Shown: positions 45,765 to 54,842, counted from the stretch's first letter. The stretch is 64,000 nt of DNA from Candidatus Thorarchaeota archaeon (GCA_011365025.1 RDOF01000003.1:90040-154039), one strand, 5' to 3'. A program made the numbers and translations. The notes: generated by a model not told the origin, from the sequence alone.

Positions 45765-45872
45765 ATGACATACACCCCTGCACAGGATGATATGGGCATT
45801 ACATCTGTTGGATTCGTTGTGCTTGTTTTAGCCTACTTGCTCGCTCGACAACGGAGGCATCGCCCCTCTTAG
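45765..45872 (+). CDS. Possible 35-residue single-helix membrane peptide
   Basis: ATG at 45765 with AGGA about nine bases upstream. The frame encodes an N-terminal polar segment, one membrane helix (GFVVLVLAYLLA) and a basic end RQRRHRPS, a classic small membrane peptide. Its stop overlaps that of the convergent gene by four bases. It could be chance. Confidence 0.3.
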   Translation: MTYTPAQDDMGITSVGFVVLVLAYLLARQRRHRPS

Positions 45873-46135
45873 CTATACGCCCTACGAGGTCTCGGAGTCT
45901 GCCAGAGGCAAAGAAGGACCACTGCGATAATAATCCCGACACTGATGAGTCCCAGAGTCAGGGGACCCCCTGGAATTGCCGATGCAACCAGTGGGCTATT
46001 AACTGCTCCCGCGAGTATAAGAAGCGCAAGAGAAAGGGCACAGTATATGGTAGTATTCCGGCACTCCTTCCGTGACGCATCATTGCTGTAGTACTGCCTT
46101 GGTCGCTCCCCTTCAATAGCTCTATTAAACGGCAT
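45869..46135 (-). CDS. Two-helix membrane protein
   Basis: 88 residues from the ATG at 46135. Soluble N-terminus with the Arg-rich GERPRQYY, then two hydrophobic segments (TIYCALSLALLILAGAV and LTLGLISVGIIIAVVLLCLW) and a basic tail. No family recognised. A TTG 24 bases upstream is an alternative start. Confidence 0.45.
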   Translation of the reverse strand: MPFNRAIEGERPRQYYSNDASRKECRNTTIYCALSLALLILAGAVNSPLVASAIPGGPLTLGLISVGIIIAVVLLCLWQTPRPRRAYS

Positions 46136-46206
46136 CGATATGATTACACCACCCGACAAAGCGCACTCGATAGAGTAAATGTCTTCTCTTTGGCGTAACC
46201 CGGATT

Positions 46207-47004
46207 CTACTTGGTTTGATCCTTCGCTTCTATTTGCCGAATCCAGTCATTAAGAGCGACTTTGACTGACCTGCGCATCTCCGCGGCGAAACCAGAACCT
46301 GTTTTTCTCAGGAAAATTCCCTGTCCAATGTTTTGGGCATTCCCAAAGAATCCGCTTGTCTGGCCAAAGTGATTCATCAGCATTGTCTCAAACTCATCGC
46401 TGTCCACATGGGAATATTCATCCTTGAAGTAGACAAAGCGCTGTGGAAATCTCTTTGATTTTGGATGAGGCTTCATCCCCTTGGGAGGGTGTCCAAAACA
46501 AAGCAGTGCTATTGGGAAGACCCAATTGGGGAGTTTGAACATCTCCCTATGAATCTCAATATTCTCCATTATGTCTCCGATGTAGCAGGAACCTATTCCA
46601 AGAGATTCCGCTGCAATCACGGAGTTTTGTGCTGCAATCAGAGCATCACAACAGGCAAGCAGCAAGTCTGACTCCTGTGGCGTTACATAGCCAATTTCCC
46701 TCTCCTCACACATGTCTGCGACCTTCGAATGCCGAAAGAGGTCATACCATCTTTGCATGTCAGCAAGAAACAGGAGTACCAAAGGGGCCTTTGCAATGAG
46801 CGGTTGATGATCACAGGTTTCCACCAGTCGATCCTTCTTTGCTTGGTCTACAACTTCAATAATCGAATAATGCATCATGCCTCCCGCAGTGGGAGCCCGG
46901 AAAGCGCTATGAATAATCAAGTCCTTGTGTTCTTGGCTTATTGGCCTTGAATCGTAGGTTCTCAGGCTTTGCCTATTTTCCAGTACTTTCAGGATTTCAT
47001 TCAT
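46207..47004 (-). CDS. Nitroreductase-family flavoprotein
   Basis: 265 residues from the ATG at 47004 (GGGAG five bases upstream). The N-terminal nitroreductase signature ENRQSLRTYDSRPIS is followed by FRAPTAGGMMHYSIIEV and, in the second half, AAESLGIGSCYIGDI and LCFGHPPKGMKPHPKSKR. It is a homodimeric FMN enzyme that should reduce a nitro-, quinone- or azo-type compound. A long C-terminal region (about 190-265) is not part of the usual domain. Convergent with nothing; the MutY-like gene is upstream on the same strand. Confidence 0.85.
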   Translation of the reverse strand: MNEILKVLENRQSLRTYDSRPISQEHKDLIIHSAFRAPTAGGMMHYSIIEVVDQAKKDRLVETCDHQPLIAKAPLVLLFLADMQRWYDLFRHSKVADMCEEREIGYVTPQESDLLLACCDALIAAQNSVIAAESLGIGSCYIGDIMENIEIHREMFKLPNWVFPIALLCFGHPPKGMKPHPKSKRFPQRFVYFKDEYSHVDSDEFETMLMNHFGQTSGFFGNAQNIGQGIFLRKTGSGFAAEMRRSVKVALNDWIRQIEAKDQTK

Positions 47005-47056
47005 ACTTCTCCCATGGTGGCTAGCAGGCATTTAGCAATTCCGAAACTCCTCAAAG

Positions 47057-47881
47057 TCAGCACTCTGGGATCGTGTACTCGCCACTATCCGTGCATGCTA
47101 CCAGGCCTTCAGAAACGAGCTGGTTAAGAGCTTCTTGCACCTCTTTGGGTTTAATACATTCAATATCCATTTGAGATACAAGATCCTGCAGACCAAGAGT
47201 GTCTGAACATGTTAATACACGAATGATGGCTCCTCGCAGCTGTCTGCTCGAACCCTCGAACTTTGGCTGGCTGGAGGTGGGCGCAATTCCTGTTGCCTTG
47301 GTTGTCTGTACTGTTGCTCCAAGGTCCATCAAGGCATTGTGCCAATCGCTAGATCGGCCCCTAGGCAGCAGTTGTTCAGCAATATGTTGTAGCTTGGCTT
47401 CAGACATATTCTCAGTTCCAAAGCCATTGGCAATGAGGACACGTCGAATATTGGTGTCAATTGTGACAATATCCTGATTGAAAGCAAAGATGAGAATTGA
47501 GCGAGAGGTATAGGGTCCAATTCCCTTTAGCTTTCTAAGATCTTCAATAGTCTGCGGAAACTCGCCAACCTCTATGATCTCGCGTGCCGCCTCGCGTAAC
47601 CATAATGCGCGTCTATTGTAACCAAGGCCGCTCCAGACCTGTAATAGGCGCCTGGTGTCTGCTTCAGCCAAATCCTTCAGCGTTGGAAATGCCTTCATAA
47701 AATCGTGATATTTTGGAATCACACGACTAACTTGAGTCTGTTGCAGCATCACTTCAGAGACAAGGACGCTGTATGGGCTATTGTTGCTTCTCCAAGGCAA
47801 TTCTCTTGCATTATCCATCCACCAGTCCATGACCCTGTTTTGAAATGCGCATATTGCAGCAGGACTAACTTCAGGAACCAA
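47057..47881 (-). CDS. mutY: MutY-like adenine DNA glycosylase without the iron-sulfur motif
   Basis: 274 residues from the TTG at 47881, which has GGTGGT five bases upstream; the frame is open 38 codons further. HhH-GPD core: LPWRSNNSPYSVLVSEVMLQ with the catalytic Glu, the hairpin LKGIGPYTSRSI with Tyr at the MutY position, and IDTNIRRVL with the catalytic Asp. The four Cys that normally follow LGATV (C-x6-C-x2-C-x5-C) are all replaced, with no frameshift visible. A C-terminal winged-helix-like tail follows. It should remove adenine opposite 8-oxoguanine. Confidence 0.75.
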   Translation of the reverse strand: MVPEVSPAAICAFQNRVMDWWMDNARELPWRSNNSPYSVLVSEVMLQQTQVSRVIPKYHDFMKAFPTLKDLAEADTRRLLQVWSGLGYNRRALWLREAAREIIEVGEFPQTIEDLRKLKGIGPYTSRSILIFAFNQDIVTIDTNIRRVLIANGFGTENMSEAKLQHIAEQLLPRGRSSDWHNALMDLGATVQTTKATGIAPTSSQPKFEGSSRQLRGAIIRVLTCSDTLGLQDLVSQMDIECIKPKEVQEALNQLVSEGLVACTDSGEYTIPEC

Positions 47882-48083
47882 TAGACACCACCCACAATTC
47901 AGCTGTTCAAGACTCTTTTTCAGTTGTAAGCAATGTCTTTTTGATTCGCAAATATATGACTTGAGTTGTGGTCTGTGGTAGATTGTATAGTTCAAATACT
48001 TTAATCAACCTCACTAATGTGTTCATTTGGTATACGGGTCAGTTTCATTCTAATCCATTAAATGGATATGCCAAATCCAAATA

Positions 48084-49409
48084 GTGCGTGGAAGTGTAGT
48101 CGTGAAACAGAATTCAGACGAAAAATTTGAGGATATTGTTGACAACGCGAATCCTATACCTTTCACGGCACGGCTTATCGCATACTACAGGGCACAAGAA
48201 ACCAAGAGCAAATCCCCTCTGATTATCGACCCCTTCGCAGAATTGCTTGTCGGTGATTTGTCTTCTTATGCTTCCAAACATAGACGAACTGTAGGTTCAC
48301 GTGACTATGCAGTAGTTCGCTCTTATCACATTGAGAAGGAAATTCTATCCCCTTGGTGCAACAACCATTCAGAGTCACAAATTGTGCTCCTAGGGTCTGG
48401 TTTGGATACTAGGGCATATCGTTTTCAGCCTCTAAAGAAGAATTCTCATTCCATCTTTGAGGTTGACCTCCCCATTGTAAATCAATACAAAGAGAAGCTT
48501 CTTCATAATGAACAACCTCTTTGCCCTCTTGTTCGTGTTTCCGCTGATCTTTCAAACCCTGAATGGCCAAATCATTTGCTGGCACATGGCTACTCGAAAG
48601 ATATCCCAACAATCTGGATATTGGAGGGACTAGTCTATTATATTGAGCAGGATGCGGTTACCACACTTCTTAGCATTGCACATCAGATGAGTGCCGATGG
48701 AACCGAGATTTTCCTAGATGTAGCAACCCCTGGACTTACTGATGCACAGTACGGCGCCTTCATGAAGCACTTCAGATGGGGTCTAACTCTGGAAAAAACC
48801 CCCTCCTTCTTCAGAAGATTGGGTTGGCACATCGATTGCTCCTTTGCTGATGACCATGACCAAGGTAGGGACGTCGGACAAAGAGCGTTGATATTCGTCC
48901 ATGGTTGCAAGGGCCTAGTTCAGCATGATGATGAAGACGCATCCAAATCGGAGTTCGAAACAGACTTAGCTCCTCGGGTGTTCGCACAATCCTTTGCTAT
49001 TGAGCATTTGTCTCGAATTGCAGGAATTGGCAAAACCTATGCGGAAGATTCCAGCCGAGGCTATGAGGACTTCTTGGCTTTTCTAGATGAAATTAGACCA
49101 GCCATCACTAAAATCGTGGGCGACCTATCAGACTCAACTCTGGTTCTACGAGTGGCACCAAGACTACAGAGAGTTCCTTTGTACCTCGATTCAAATGTCG
49201 AACGAAGTTCTCCTGATGAGGAGGCTTCCTACGTATCGGGGGTGCTCCGTGAGATGCTTGTTCTTCTCTATTATGCTTCACGGAATCTCCAAATCTGGGA
49301 GTTGCAGGAGACCACATTCTATGAAGCGGCTGAGAAAAGCCGACCATTGGGGCTCGAAGGTATCGAAGCATTAACGAATCTGCTCAGGACGGAACTGAAC
49401 GAATCCTAG
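48084..49409 (+). CDS. LCMT-type SAM methyltransferase with C-terminal extension
   Basis: 441 residues (GTG start; a second GTG at 48102 is equally possible). The N-terminal 270 residues follow the leucine carboxyl methyltransferase-like fold: ARLIAYYRAQET, QIVLLGSGLDTRAYRF (SAM loop), FEVDLPIVNQYKEK, RVSADLSNP and WILEGLVYYIEQDAV. The remaining 160 residues, including a Asp/Glu-rich stretch, are not recognised and may be a second domain. The substrate could be a carboxylate; unknown. Confidence 0.8.
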   Translation: MRGSVVVKQNSDEKFEDIVDNANPIPFTARLIAYYRAQETKSKSPLIIDPFAELLVGDLSSYASKHRRTVGSRDYAVVRSYHIEKEILSPWCNNHSESQIVLLGSGLDTRAYRFQPLKKNSHSIFEVDLPIVNQYKEKLLHNEQPLCPLVRVSADLSNPEWPNHLLAHGYSKDIPTIWILEGLVYYIEQDAVTTLLSIAHQMSADGTEIFLDVATPGLTDAQYGAFMKHFRWGLTLEKTPSFFRRLGWHIDCSFADDHDQGRDVGQRALIFVHGCKGLVQHDDEDASKSEFETDLAPRVFAQSFAIEHLSRIAGIGKTYAEDSSRGYEDFLAFLDEIRPAITKIVGDLSDSTLVLRVAPRLQRVPLYLDSNVERSSPDEEASYVSGVLREMLVLLYYASRNLQIWELQETTFYEAAEKSRPLGLEGIEALTNLLRTELNES

Positions 49410-49485
49410 CATCATGGGCAGACTTTGCGCGGAACTGAAGGTTCTATATACAGTATCGCGCTGTGAACCCTGGATATGAATAGCA

Positions 49486-50304
49486 GTGGGCGAAATCACA
49501 CTCGAACCTAGAACGTGGGGGTCATGCTGGGACCATTTTGGTGCGCGCCTTGTTGAGCTGGTTAAACCAAGAGAGGGGTCCATGGTTCTTGATATTGGCA
49601 CGGGCGGTGGTGCCTCACTATACCCTGCGGCAAAGCGTGTTGGCCCGAAAGGGTATGTCACCGGAATTGAAACGTGTGAAGGTTGCTTCAAGCGCACATC
49701 CGGGGAAATTGAGCGATGCAGGATACCTAATGCAGAGGTTAGGTTCATGGATGCCCGTGAGATGTCCTTCGAGGACGAGTCTTTTGATTTTGCTATATCC
49801 GGGTTCATTGGATGGGATGACTATTTCGACTTTGAAGAGAACAAGCATGTTACCCCAGATGCCATAATGTCAGAAGTATTTCGTGTCCTCAAGAAAGGCG
49901 GAAGGGTTGGATTCAGTGGATGGGCCAAGGCTGATGCCAGTACCATCATGAGAAAGCTGCTTCTTGCCTATCTCCCATCGGATTCTTCACATATACCAAA
50001 TGTGAAGGGTTGGTCCCACACGGAAACAAGCCGCGGATGGAAAGAAATACTGTCAACCGCAGGGTTTGTCGATATCGTAACCAGCGTGGAGAAATATGAC
50101 ATGGTATATCCATCAAAAGATGAATGGTGGCAGGAAGTTGTCGATCTTGACTGGCAGGAAGTGATGGAAGACCTAGAGAAAATGGGTTTGATCTCTGTTC
50201 AGGAATTGAAGAAGCAAGCTTTTGCACAACTCAATGACTACAAGAAACCTGATGGAATACACCAGGCGCGCGATGCCGTCCTGGCAATTGGGACCAAACC
50301 ATGA
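49486..50304 (+). CDS. Class I SAM-dependent methyltransferase
   Basis: 272 residues, GTG start. The SAM-binding motif VLDIGTGGGASLYPA and the acidic end of strand 2 (GIE), then ISGFIGWDD and KKGGRVGFSGWAK, are Methyltransf_11-type. A C-terminal helical cap (about 195-270) probably gives specificity. It follows the LCMT-type gene by 76 bases on the same strand. A TATA-like TTCTATATAC near 49441 suggests its own promoter. Confidence 0.8.
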   Translation: MGEITLEPRTWGSCWDHFGARLVELVKPREGSMVLDIGTGGGASLYPAAKRVGPKGYVTGIETCEGCFKRTSGEIERCRIPNAEVRFMDAREMSFEDESFDFAISGFIGWDDYFDFEENKHVTPDAIMSEVFRVLKKGGRVGFSGWAKADASTIMRKLLLAYLPSDSSHIPNVKGWSHTETSRGWKEILSTAGFVDIVTSVEKYDMVYPSKDEWWQEVVDLDWQEVMEDLEKMGLISVQELKKQAFAQLNDYKKPDGIHQARDAVLAIGTKP

Positions 50305-50864
50305 ACAACGCTGATTCGGAGCGCCCAGACCTACCGAAATGCGTATATTCTCTCCTCAAGTGGGATGAGTCCAACCAAATAGGAGCCTCCTGTGAGACTG
50401 ACTCACAATGGCAGCTCCTCCAAGAACCAGACTAGTTCGTTTCGGTTTTGTTGCTGATTTCATCTCTGCCGAGGAGGCATGATGTATGGGATTCAATAGC
50501 GGACAGGCTAGGAAATCGAGAAAGAAACGGCTCCAACAAAAACGGAAGCACCGTGAATAAGCATGATTGTGAAGCCATGTATATTCAAAGGAACCTCATC
50601 TGAGTTAGTGCAGCTCAGCGTTACGACTGAGTAGGCAAACTCCATTTGCACCATCTTGCCTATGCCCGATATCCACATTAATAGAATGGTTTTGCATTCG
50701 CATCGAGCCTTGGAAGCAATGTTCTCACAGGTGGTTTCATTGCGATGAATGAACCGAGGATTATATGGGGTATTAGCAAAACATGTATAGAATGAATAGT
50801 TGGACTGTATCGGTAGTCCGCTGTTTGGTCTACACTTGATCCACATTGCTCCTCTTTCCGGAGG
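50305..50864. other. Intergenic region with two tiny open frames
   Basis: No gene of normal size. Plus-strand frames at 50409-50483 (24 residues, ending TGA) and at 50486-50560 (24 residues, very basic, RKSRKKRLQQKRKHRE) lie in tandem. The second has GAGGAGG eight bases before its ATG. Minus-strand frames of 70-112 residues here lack recognisable content. Confidence 0.35.
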
Positions 50865-50906
50865 AAAAAGCTTGACAGTGGAACATCTACGGCGAGTCCC
50901 ACTGTC
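50865..50906 (-). terminator. Terminator of the secreted beta-sandwich gene
   Basis: GACAGTGG (50874-50881) pairs with CCACTGTC (50899-50906). On the minus strand the hairpin is followed by a T-run (complement of AAAAA at 50865-50869). It lies about 34 bases beyond the gene's stop. Confidence 0.6.
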
Positions 50907-50939
50907 TCCGGATGTTAGCCAACGGCTCGAATCTTAGTA

Positions 50940-51395
50940 CTAATGGCAAACGACATGGATAGAGTCAATTCCAAAGAATGTGGCTCCATCTATGTAACTC
51001 CCTGTCAGAGTGAAATCAACATTGCCACCGATGCCCTCTGCAATAGCAAGCACGGCCTGCCGATCGAACTTGACCATAAGTTCCTTGATTCCATCAAGGT
51101 CATGGTCAACAATTCCAACATGCTCTAAAAGAACGGGCAGACCCTCGAGGCATATTGTTGAAACTTCGATATCAAATGCCGTATATCCATCAGAAGGCGT
51201 GATATAGCATGTCACGTACTCTCCTCTGGTGTGGGAGTTCAGTGAATTTGGCCTTATGTCAATTGCAACTTCATATGTGCCAGGTATCTCTCCTGCAGTT
51301 GTTATGCTTGGTACAACTGCAGTAATCGATGCCTGTGCTGCAGGAATTACAATCAGCAGTGCAAGCAATCCAATAAATGCCGCAATTCGTTTCAA
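50940..51395 (-). CDS. Secreted beta-sandwich protein ('IDIRPNSLN' type)
   Basis: 151 residues. Signal peptide about 23 residues (FIGLLALLIVIPAAQA), then EVAIDIRPNSLNSHTRGEYV, FDIEVSTICLEGLPVLL, VDHDLDGIKELMVKFDR and FTLTGSYIDGATFFGIDSIHV. This corresponds to a repeated domain, 'DI.PgS..N......G.v.v......D.DG..D....F....l...g....LtG.l.dG..F.G.D', found in secreted proteins of many microbes; calcium binding is likely from DHDLDG. TTG start. The promoter and leader match those of the caspase-like gene. Confidence 0.65.
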   Translation of the reverse strand: MKRIAAFIGLLALLIVIPAAQASITAVVPSITTAGEIPGTYEVAIDIRPNSLNSHTRGEYVTCYITPSDGYTAFDIEVSTICLEGLPVLLEHVGIVDHDLDGIKELMVKFDRQAVLAIAEGIGGNVDFTLTGSYIDGATFFGIDSIHVVCH

Positions 51396-51423
51396 GACCT
51401 TTTTCTCCTCTCATTCCTTGTGG

Positions 51424-51484
51424 TGGCGTTTACTAAAACGCCAGATACGTGGCTGATAACCGTAGAATATAATCATTCCATTCG
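51424..51484 (-). promoter_or_regulatory. Promoter and leader stem of the secreted beta-sandwich gene (copy B)
   Basis: The 21-nt element at 51464-51484 is identical to copy A at 44931-44951 except for one base. It is followed by TGGCGTTT-ACTA-AAACGCCA (51424-51443) near the expected transcription start, paralleling the shorter stem in copy A. Confidence 0.55.
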
Positions 51485-51784
51485 CTGAATCTCGAGTTGC
51501 AGTTCGACTAAGCCCGAGCTTTTAGGGAAAATCAAATGATGAAGTCATATACCTGCTTTTGGTTTTAGCTTTCGGATGATTAGGTAATCTGAAATTGGAA
51601 TTACACTGGGCAACCTAGACACCCTATATTTGTTACATACTGATGCTTGATTTGAACCCGCATTTGTCACCCATCTATCAAATACGAACCCGATGCTCTT
51701 CGAGAGGTACTGCTTCTGTTGGAAGGTCCAAAAGTAACAAGTGAGTGGAAGAATTGGCAGCTGGGGCTGTGCTTCAAGTGGCGC
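51485..51784. other. Intergenic region without recognised content
   Basis: About 300 bases between the divergent control region at 51484 and the GNAT gene end. AT-rich, no convincing coding frame, repeat or terminator hairpin seen. Confidence 0.35.
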
Positions 51785-52714
51785 CTATCTCAGTGTCTTG
51801 CTCCAAAGGTAGACATCTTCCTTTGAGAACCCAAGCGAATCATATAGCCTGACTGCTCCTTCCGTGGGAGCTGCGCCAAGGATACAAATGGCCTTGGGAT
51901 TGTGATTTCTTAATCGTCTCAAGCCTTCACATATCACTGCCTTTGCCAATCCAAGTTTCCTATGTTCGGGATGAGTCCCCACGGGCTCCAACTCAGCTAT
52001 CCGACTTATTGGGTCCAGTCTGACCGTGCAGAATGCTGCGAAATCTCCATTTGGAGCAACCGCCACGATATCCAGTTCCTCATTGTAGAAGGATGCCGAT
52101 CGATAAATTCGTGCATGACTAATGGTCATGTGCTTTGCACAATGCGGAAAGACTGAGCCTTGGACTTCCTTGTATTTGGAGAACTCCTGCTCGATTCTTG
52201 CATTTCTCACTGAGTAGCTCTCCGGCAGATGAAACTCAGGAATGTGAAGGTTCACTGGGCGAATTCTGTAATGTGAGTAGACTTCTCCCCTGTCGTAGCC
52301 ATGTCTCTGCAAACATGCAATTCGCTCAGTATTTGACTCTGGCACCTCAAACTCGAGCTTGTTGACTCCACTACGATTTTCGTGCAACTCCATCCATTGA
52401 CGCTCCAACCAAGGAATCATGGCATCCTCCAGCTCTCGGTACTCCTGGTGGATCTGAATCCAAGCTGATCCAGATGGTTTCAAACAGGTGACCCCTGCTA
52501 CCACTGAGTGATTCCCATCTTGCGCCTCCCAGATTTTGATGTACTCGTCCTCGTCATCAGAATAGATGGGCCCACACGGACCAAACCTGATATTTTCGAA
52601 CATCGATGGAATCCAATTAAGAAAGCAACCGGCCTTCTCATTCGAGTCAATTAGAAAGGACCTGACAAGTTCGAAATCATTGGCCCAATGGAAATCTCTT
52701 GGCGCTACTTCCAT
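51785..52714 (-). CDS. GNAT-family N-acetyltransferase, tandem type
   Basis: 309 residues from the ATG at 52714 (GGAAGG about eight bases upstream). The C-terminal half has the acetyl-CoA loop EPVGTHPEHRKLGLAKAVI and end GAAPTEGAVRLYDSLGF, both clear GNAT signatures. The N-terminal half is a second, divergent GNAT-like lobe without a clear loop, as in two-domain family members. Acceptor unknown. Confidence 0.75.
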   Translation of the reverse strand: MEVAPRDFHWANDFELVRSFLIDSNEKAGCFLNWIPSMFENIRFGPCGPIYSDDEDEYIKIWEAQDGNHSVVAGVTCLKPSGSAWIQIHQEYRELEDAMIPWLERQWMELHENRSGVNKLEFEVPESNTERIACLQRHGYDRGEVYSHYRIRPVNLHIPEFHLPESYSVRNARIEQEFSKYKEVQGSVFPHCAKHMTISHARIYRSASFYNEELDIVAVAPNGDFAAFCTVRLDPISRIAELEPVGTHPEHRKLGLAKAVICEGLRRLRNHNPKAICILGAAPTEGAVRLYDSLGFSKEDVYLWSKTLR

Positions 52715-52839
52715 CACAACAACCTTCCTTCGCAAGGTACATTATCACATATTCTTCGCGGTTGGAGCACCGATTGGGGCTCAAACTAGATAAGAGAAGA
52801 ATCAATGAAGAATCTTGAGGAAATCCATCTCGCAGCTTT

Positions 52840-53430
52840 GTGGTGATCAATCTGGCAAGAAAGGGACAGCTAATTGCAGTGAATCACACACGAATTGTCT
52901 TTCCCGACAAATGCCCTGTCTGTGGAAAACCTGCGACAGACCAGGGGGCCATCCCTGCTGTTCCTAGAGCCGACCGCCTACAGGCCCGGAAGCTGTATGA
53001 TGGTTCTTTTCCAAGTTCAAGGGTTGTGGCCTCAACTCGTTCAATGCCCACGGTGGGTGCGATTTCATCAATATCAATCCCCACCTGTGAAATGCACGCA
53101 ATATCATTCGAGGACATAGGTCGAATCAGAGGTCCGCTGTCACTGATAAACGGTCTTCTAATCATGGCTACTCTTCTTCTTAGTCCCTTTACCATTCTCG
53201 CGCTTCTTGCCAATATTCCCGTGAATTCGAATCTGTTGGTCATAATCGCCCTAGCGGCATTCCTGTCTGTGGTCACATACTACTTCTCAGGGCCTACCTC
53301 GCTTGAACGGACCGTTTCTGTCTTCGACATTAGTTATGGCGTTACGATTCTCAGAATCTCGAATAACGACTATGCGGAAGAGCTACTTCGACTGAATCCG
53401 ATGACAGCAGACCGGCTTGCACCAAACTGA
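52840..53430 (+). CDS. Membrane protein with N-terminal zinc finger
   Basis: 196 residues, GTG start. An N-terminal CPVCGKPATDQ and a lone CEMH (about residue 85) could form a metal site. Two membrane helices (LINGLLIMATLLLSPFTILALL and LLVIIALAAFLSVVTYYF) follow, then a soluble domain FDISYGVTILRISNNDYAEEL. No family recognised. Confidence 0.5.
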   Translation: MVINLARKGQLIAVNHTRIVFPDKCPVCGKPATDQGAIPAVPRADRLQARKLYDGSFPSSRVVASTRSMPTVGAISSISIPTCEMHAISFEDIGRIRGPLSLINGLLIMATLLLSPFTILALLANIPVNSNLLVIIALAAFLSVVTYYFSGPTSLERTVSVFDISYGVTILRISNNDYAEELLRLNPMTADRLAPN

Positions 53431-53456
53431 AACAGCTCTAAAGTAGCAGTTTTTTC

Positions 53457-54005
53457 TTATCTGTTCTTGAAGAGATTCAATGTTGCTATGGCCTCTTCCT
53501 CGTTCTCGAAAAGACCTACTTGTCTCCCTATCTCCACTGCGAACTCAGCAAATGCCTGCCCTCGTGCTGTTATGATTTTCCCATCCACTACTACATCCTT
53601 ATCCACAAGAACTGAATCCTTGAAAACAACTCGGGCATATTCATCAGAATGCCCATGAGTGATTCTTCTCCCACGAATTATTCCTGCATTTGAAAGAAAC
53701 TCCGGTCCTCCGCATATCGCTGCTATCTCTTTGTTTGAATTGCTAATCTCTCTGATTAAATCATTAACATCTTGTCTACTCCTGTACTTCCCCGGTTCTC
53801 CCCCCGGGATAAGCAAGAGATCTATTTCGGAGGGATTGACATCGTCCAGCATCATGTCTGCCATCACATGAAGCTTTTCGAATGCAGGAACCACTTTGTC
53901 GTCTATTGAAAATGTGTGAATCTCAGATTTATCCCTCAGAAGAAGCAGAGCTAGGACGATTTCGAATTGGACGAACTCATCATATAGGAGAACATAGGTC
54001 TTCAT
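53457..54005 (-). CDS. DJ-1/PfpI family protein
   Basis: 182 residues. It begins TYVLLYDEFVQFEIV, with the conserved Glu in this position, and the nucleophile elbow AAICGGPEFL holds the reactive Cys. GRRITHGHSDEYARVVFKDSVLVDKDVV and RGQAFAEFAVEIGRQVG complete the family pattern. Members act as glyoxalases, chaperones or proteases; which applies is unknown. ATG start. Confidence 0.85.
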   Translation of the reverse strand: MKTYVLLYDEFVQFEIVLALLLLRDKSEIHTFSIDDKVVPAFEKLHVMADMMLDDVNPSEIDLLLIPGGEPGKYRSRQDVNDLIREISNSNKEIAAICGGPEFLSNAGIIRGRRITHGHSDEYARVVFKDSVLVDKDVVVDGKIITARGQAFAEFAVEIGRQVGLFENEEEAIATLNLFKNR

Positions 54006-54133
54006 TGGAAATCAACACGGTGACATCAAAGAACTGAAATAAATGAAGGCCTTGGAGCAATTGGACGATTATGACTGCTGGGAGCAGCTATTCTTGACTA
54101 CCAATTGGGTATCTCTAAGGGAGGCTCCAAAGG

Positions 54134-54655
54134 ATGCCGGATTTAGAAAATGACGCAGAGAAGGTATCGCTGGAACGAAAGAAGGAACAAGCCAGAAAGC
54201 GAGCCAAGGCAGTTCGAGAAAGCGCCATGTTCTCTCGGAAAAAACGCGAGCGAACTCTCACACCTGGAGTCAGAATCATTGGCAGTTCTTTGTTCGAAGA
54301 TGATAAAGATGCGGTAGAAGAGAATGAAAAACTGGAGGGTGCTGTCGCTTCTTTTGTCCTCAGAAAGGGAGGATTTGCAGTCACTGAAGAAACTTCAGTG
54401 GATACTCTGTCCAAGATGCGTGATTGTGAAGACGTGATGAGCATCATGATTGCCAAAATCGTAGGGCTCGACGATCGATGGGGGCTCGATAGAAAGTTCA
54501 TTTCAAATTCCATACACGCTCATCGCTTCGAGGACGGAGTAGTAATTGAGTATAGTTTGGAGAGCTATGGCGGCTTTGTTAGTCGGACCTACTATGTAGT
54601 TGACGGCCTAACCTTTCGTGCCTTTGCACAGCACAACTACCGGAAGGCTGAATGA
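54134..54655 (+). CDS. Uncharacterised protein with basic N-terminus
   Basis: 173 residues. A charged helical N-terminus (LERKKEQARKRAKAVRESAMFSR, about 13-35) leads to a compact C-terminal domain of beta strands (HRFEDGVVIEYSLESYGGF and SRTYYVVDGLTF). GGGAGG nine bases upstream. No family recognised; not membrane-bound. Confidence 0.55.
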   Translation: MPDLENDAEKVSLERKKEQARKRAKAVRESAMFSRKKRERTLTPGVRIIGSSLFEDDKDAVEENEKLEGAVASFVLRKGGFAVTEETSVDTLSKMRDCEDVMSIMIAKIVGLDDRWGLDRKFISNSIHAHRFEDGVVIEYSLESYGGFVSRTYYVVDGLTFRAFAQHNYRKAE

Positions 54656-54674
54656 GTTCTGAACTCCTCTTGTG

Positions 54675-54842
54675 CTAATCTTCCCGACGGAGCACAACTG
54701 CCGCAGCAATGAAATAGGCTACAGATAATGCAATTGACACACTGACCATTGGACTCAGAAATGGATTTGCCTCGATATATGGGCACAGAATTGTGCTATT
54801 GGAGTCCAAGGCAATATCCTCAAAATTGCTTCTTGCGGCAGG
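54675..54842 (-). pseudogene. In-frame C-terminal continuation beyond an amber codon
   Basis: After the TAG at 54843-54845 the frame stays open for 55 codons to a second TAG at 54675. The predicted tail reads NFEDIALDSNSTIL and ends in a membrane helix (VSIALSVAYFIAAAVVL) followed by RRED, the usual C-terminal anchor of surface proteins. So the peptidase-like gene appears to be split by one stop codon. Confidence 0.55.

Noticed and set aside
50508..50902. Two minus-strand frames of 74 and 112 residues
   Set aside because: They overlap one another, have no convincing start, and their content looks random apart from short hydrophobic pieces.
50899..50940. CGGCTCGAATC resembling a tRNA T-arm
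   Set aside because: It is next to the terminator hairpin, and no cloverleaf can be drawn.
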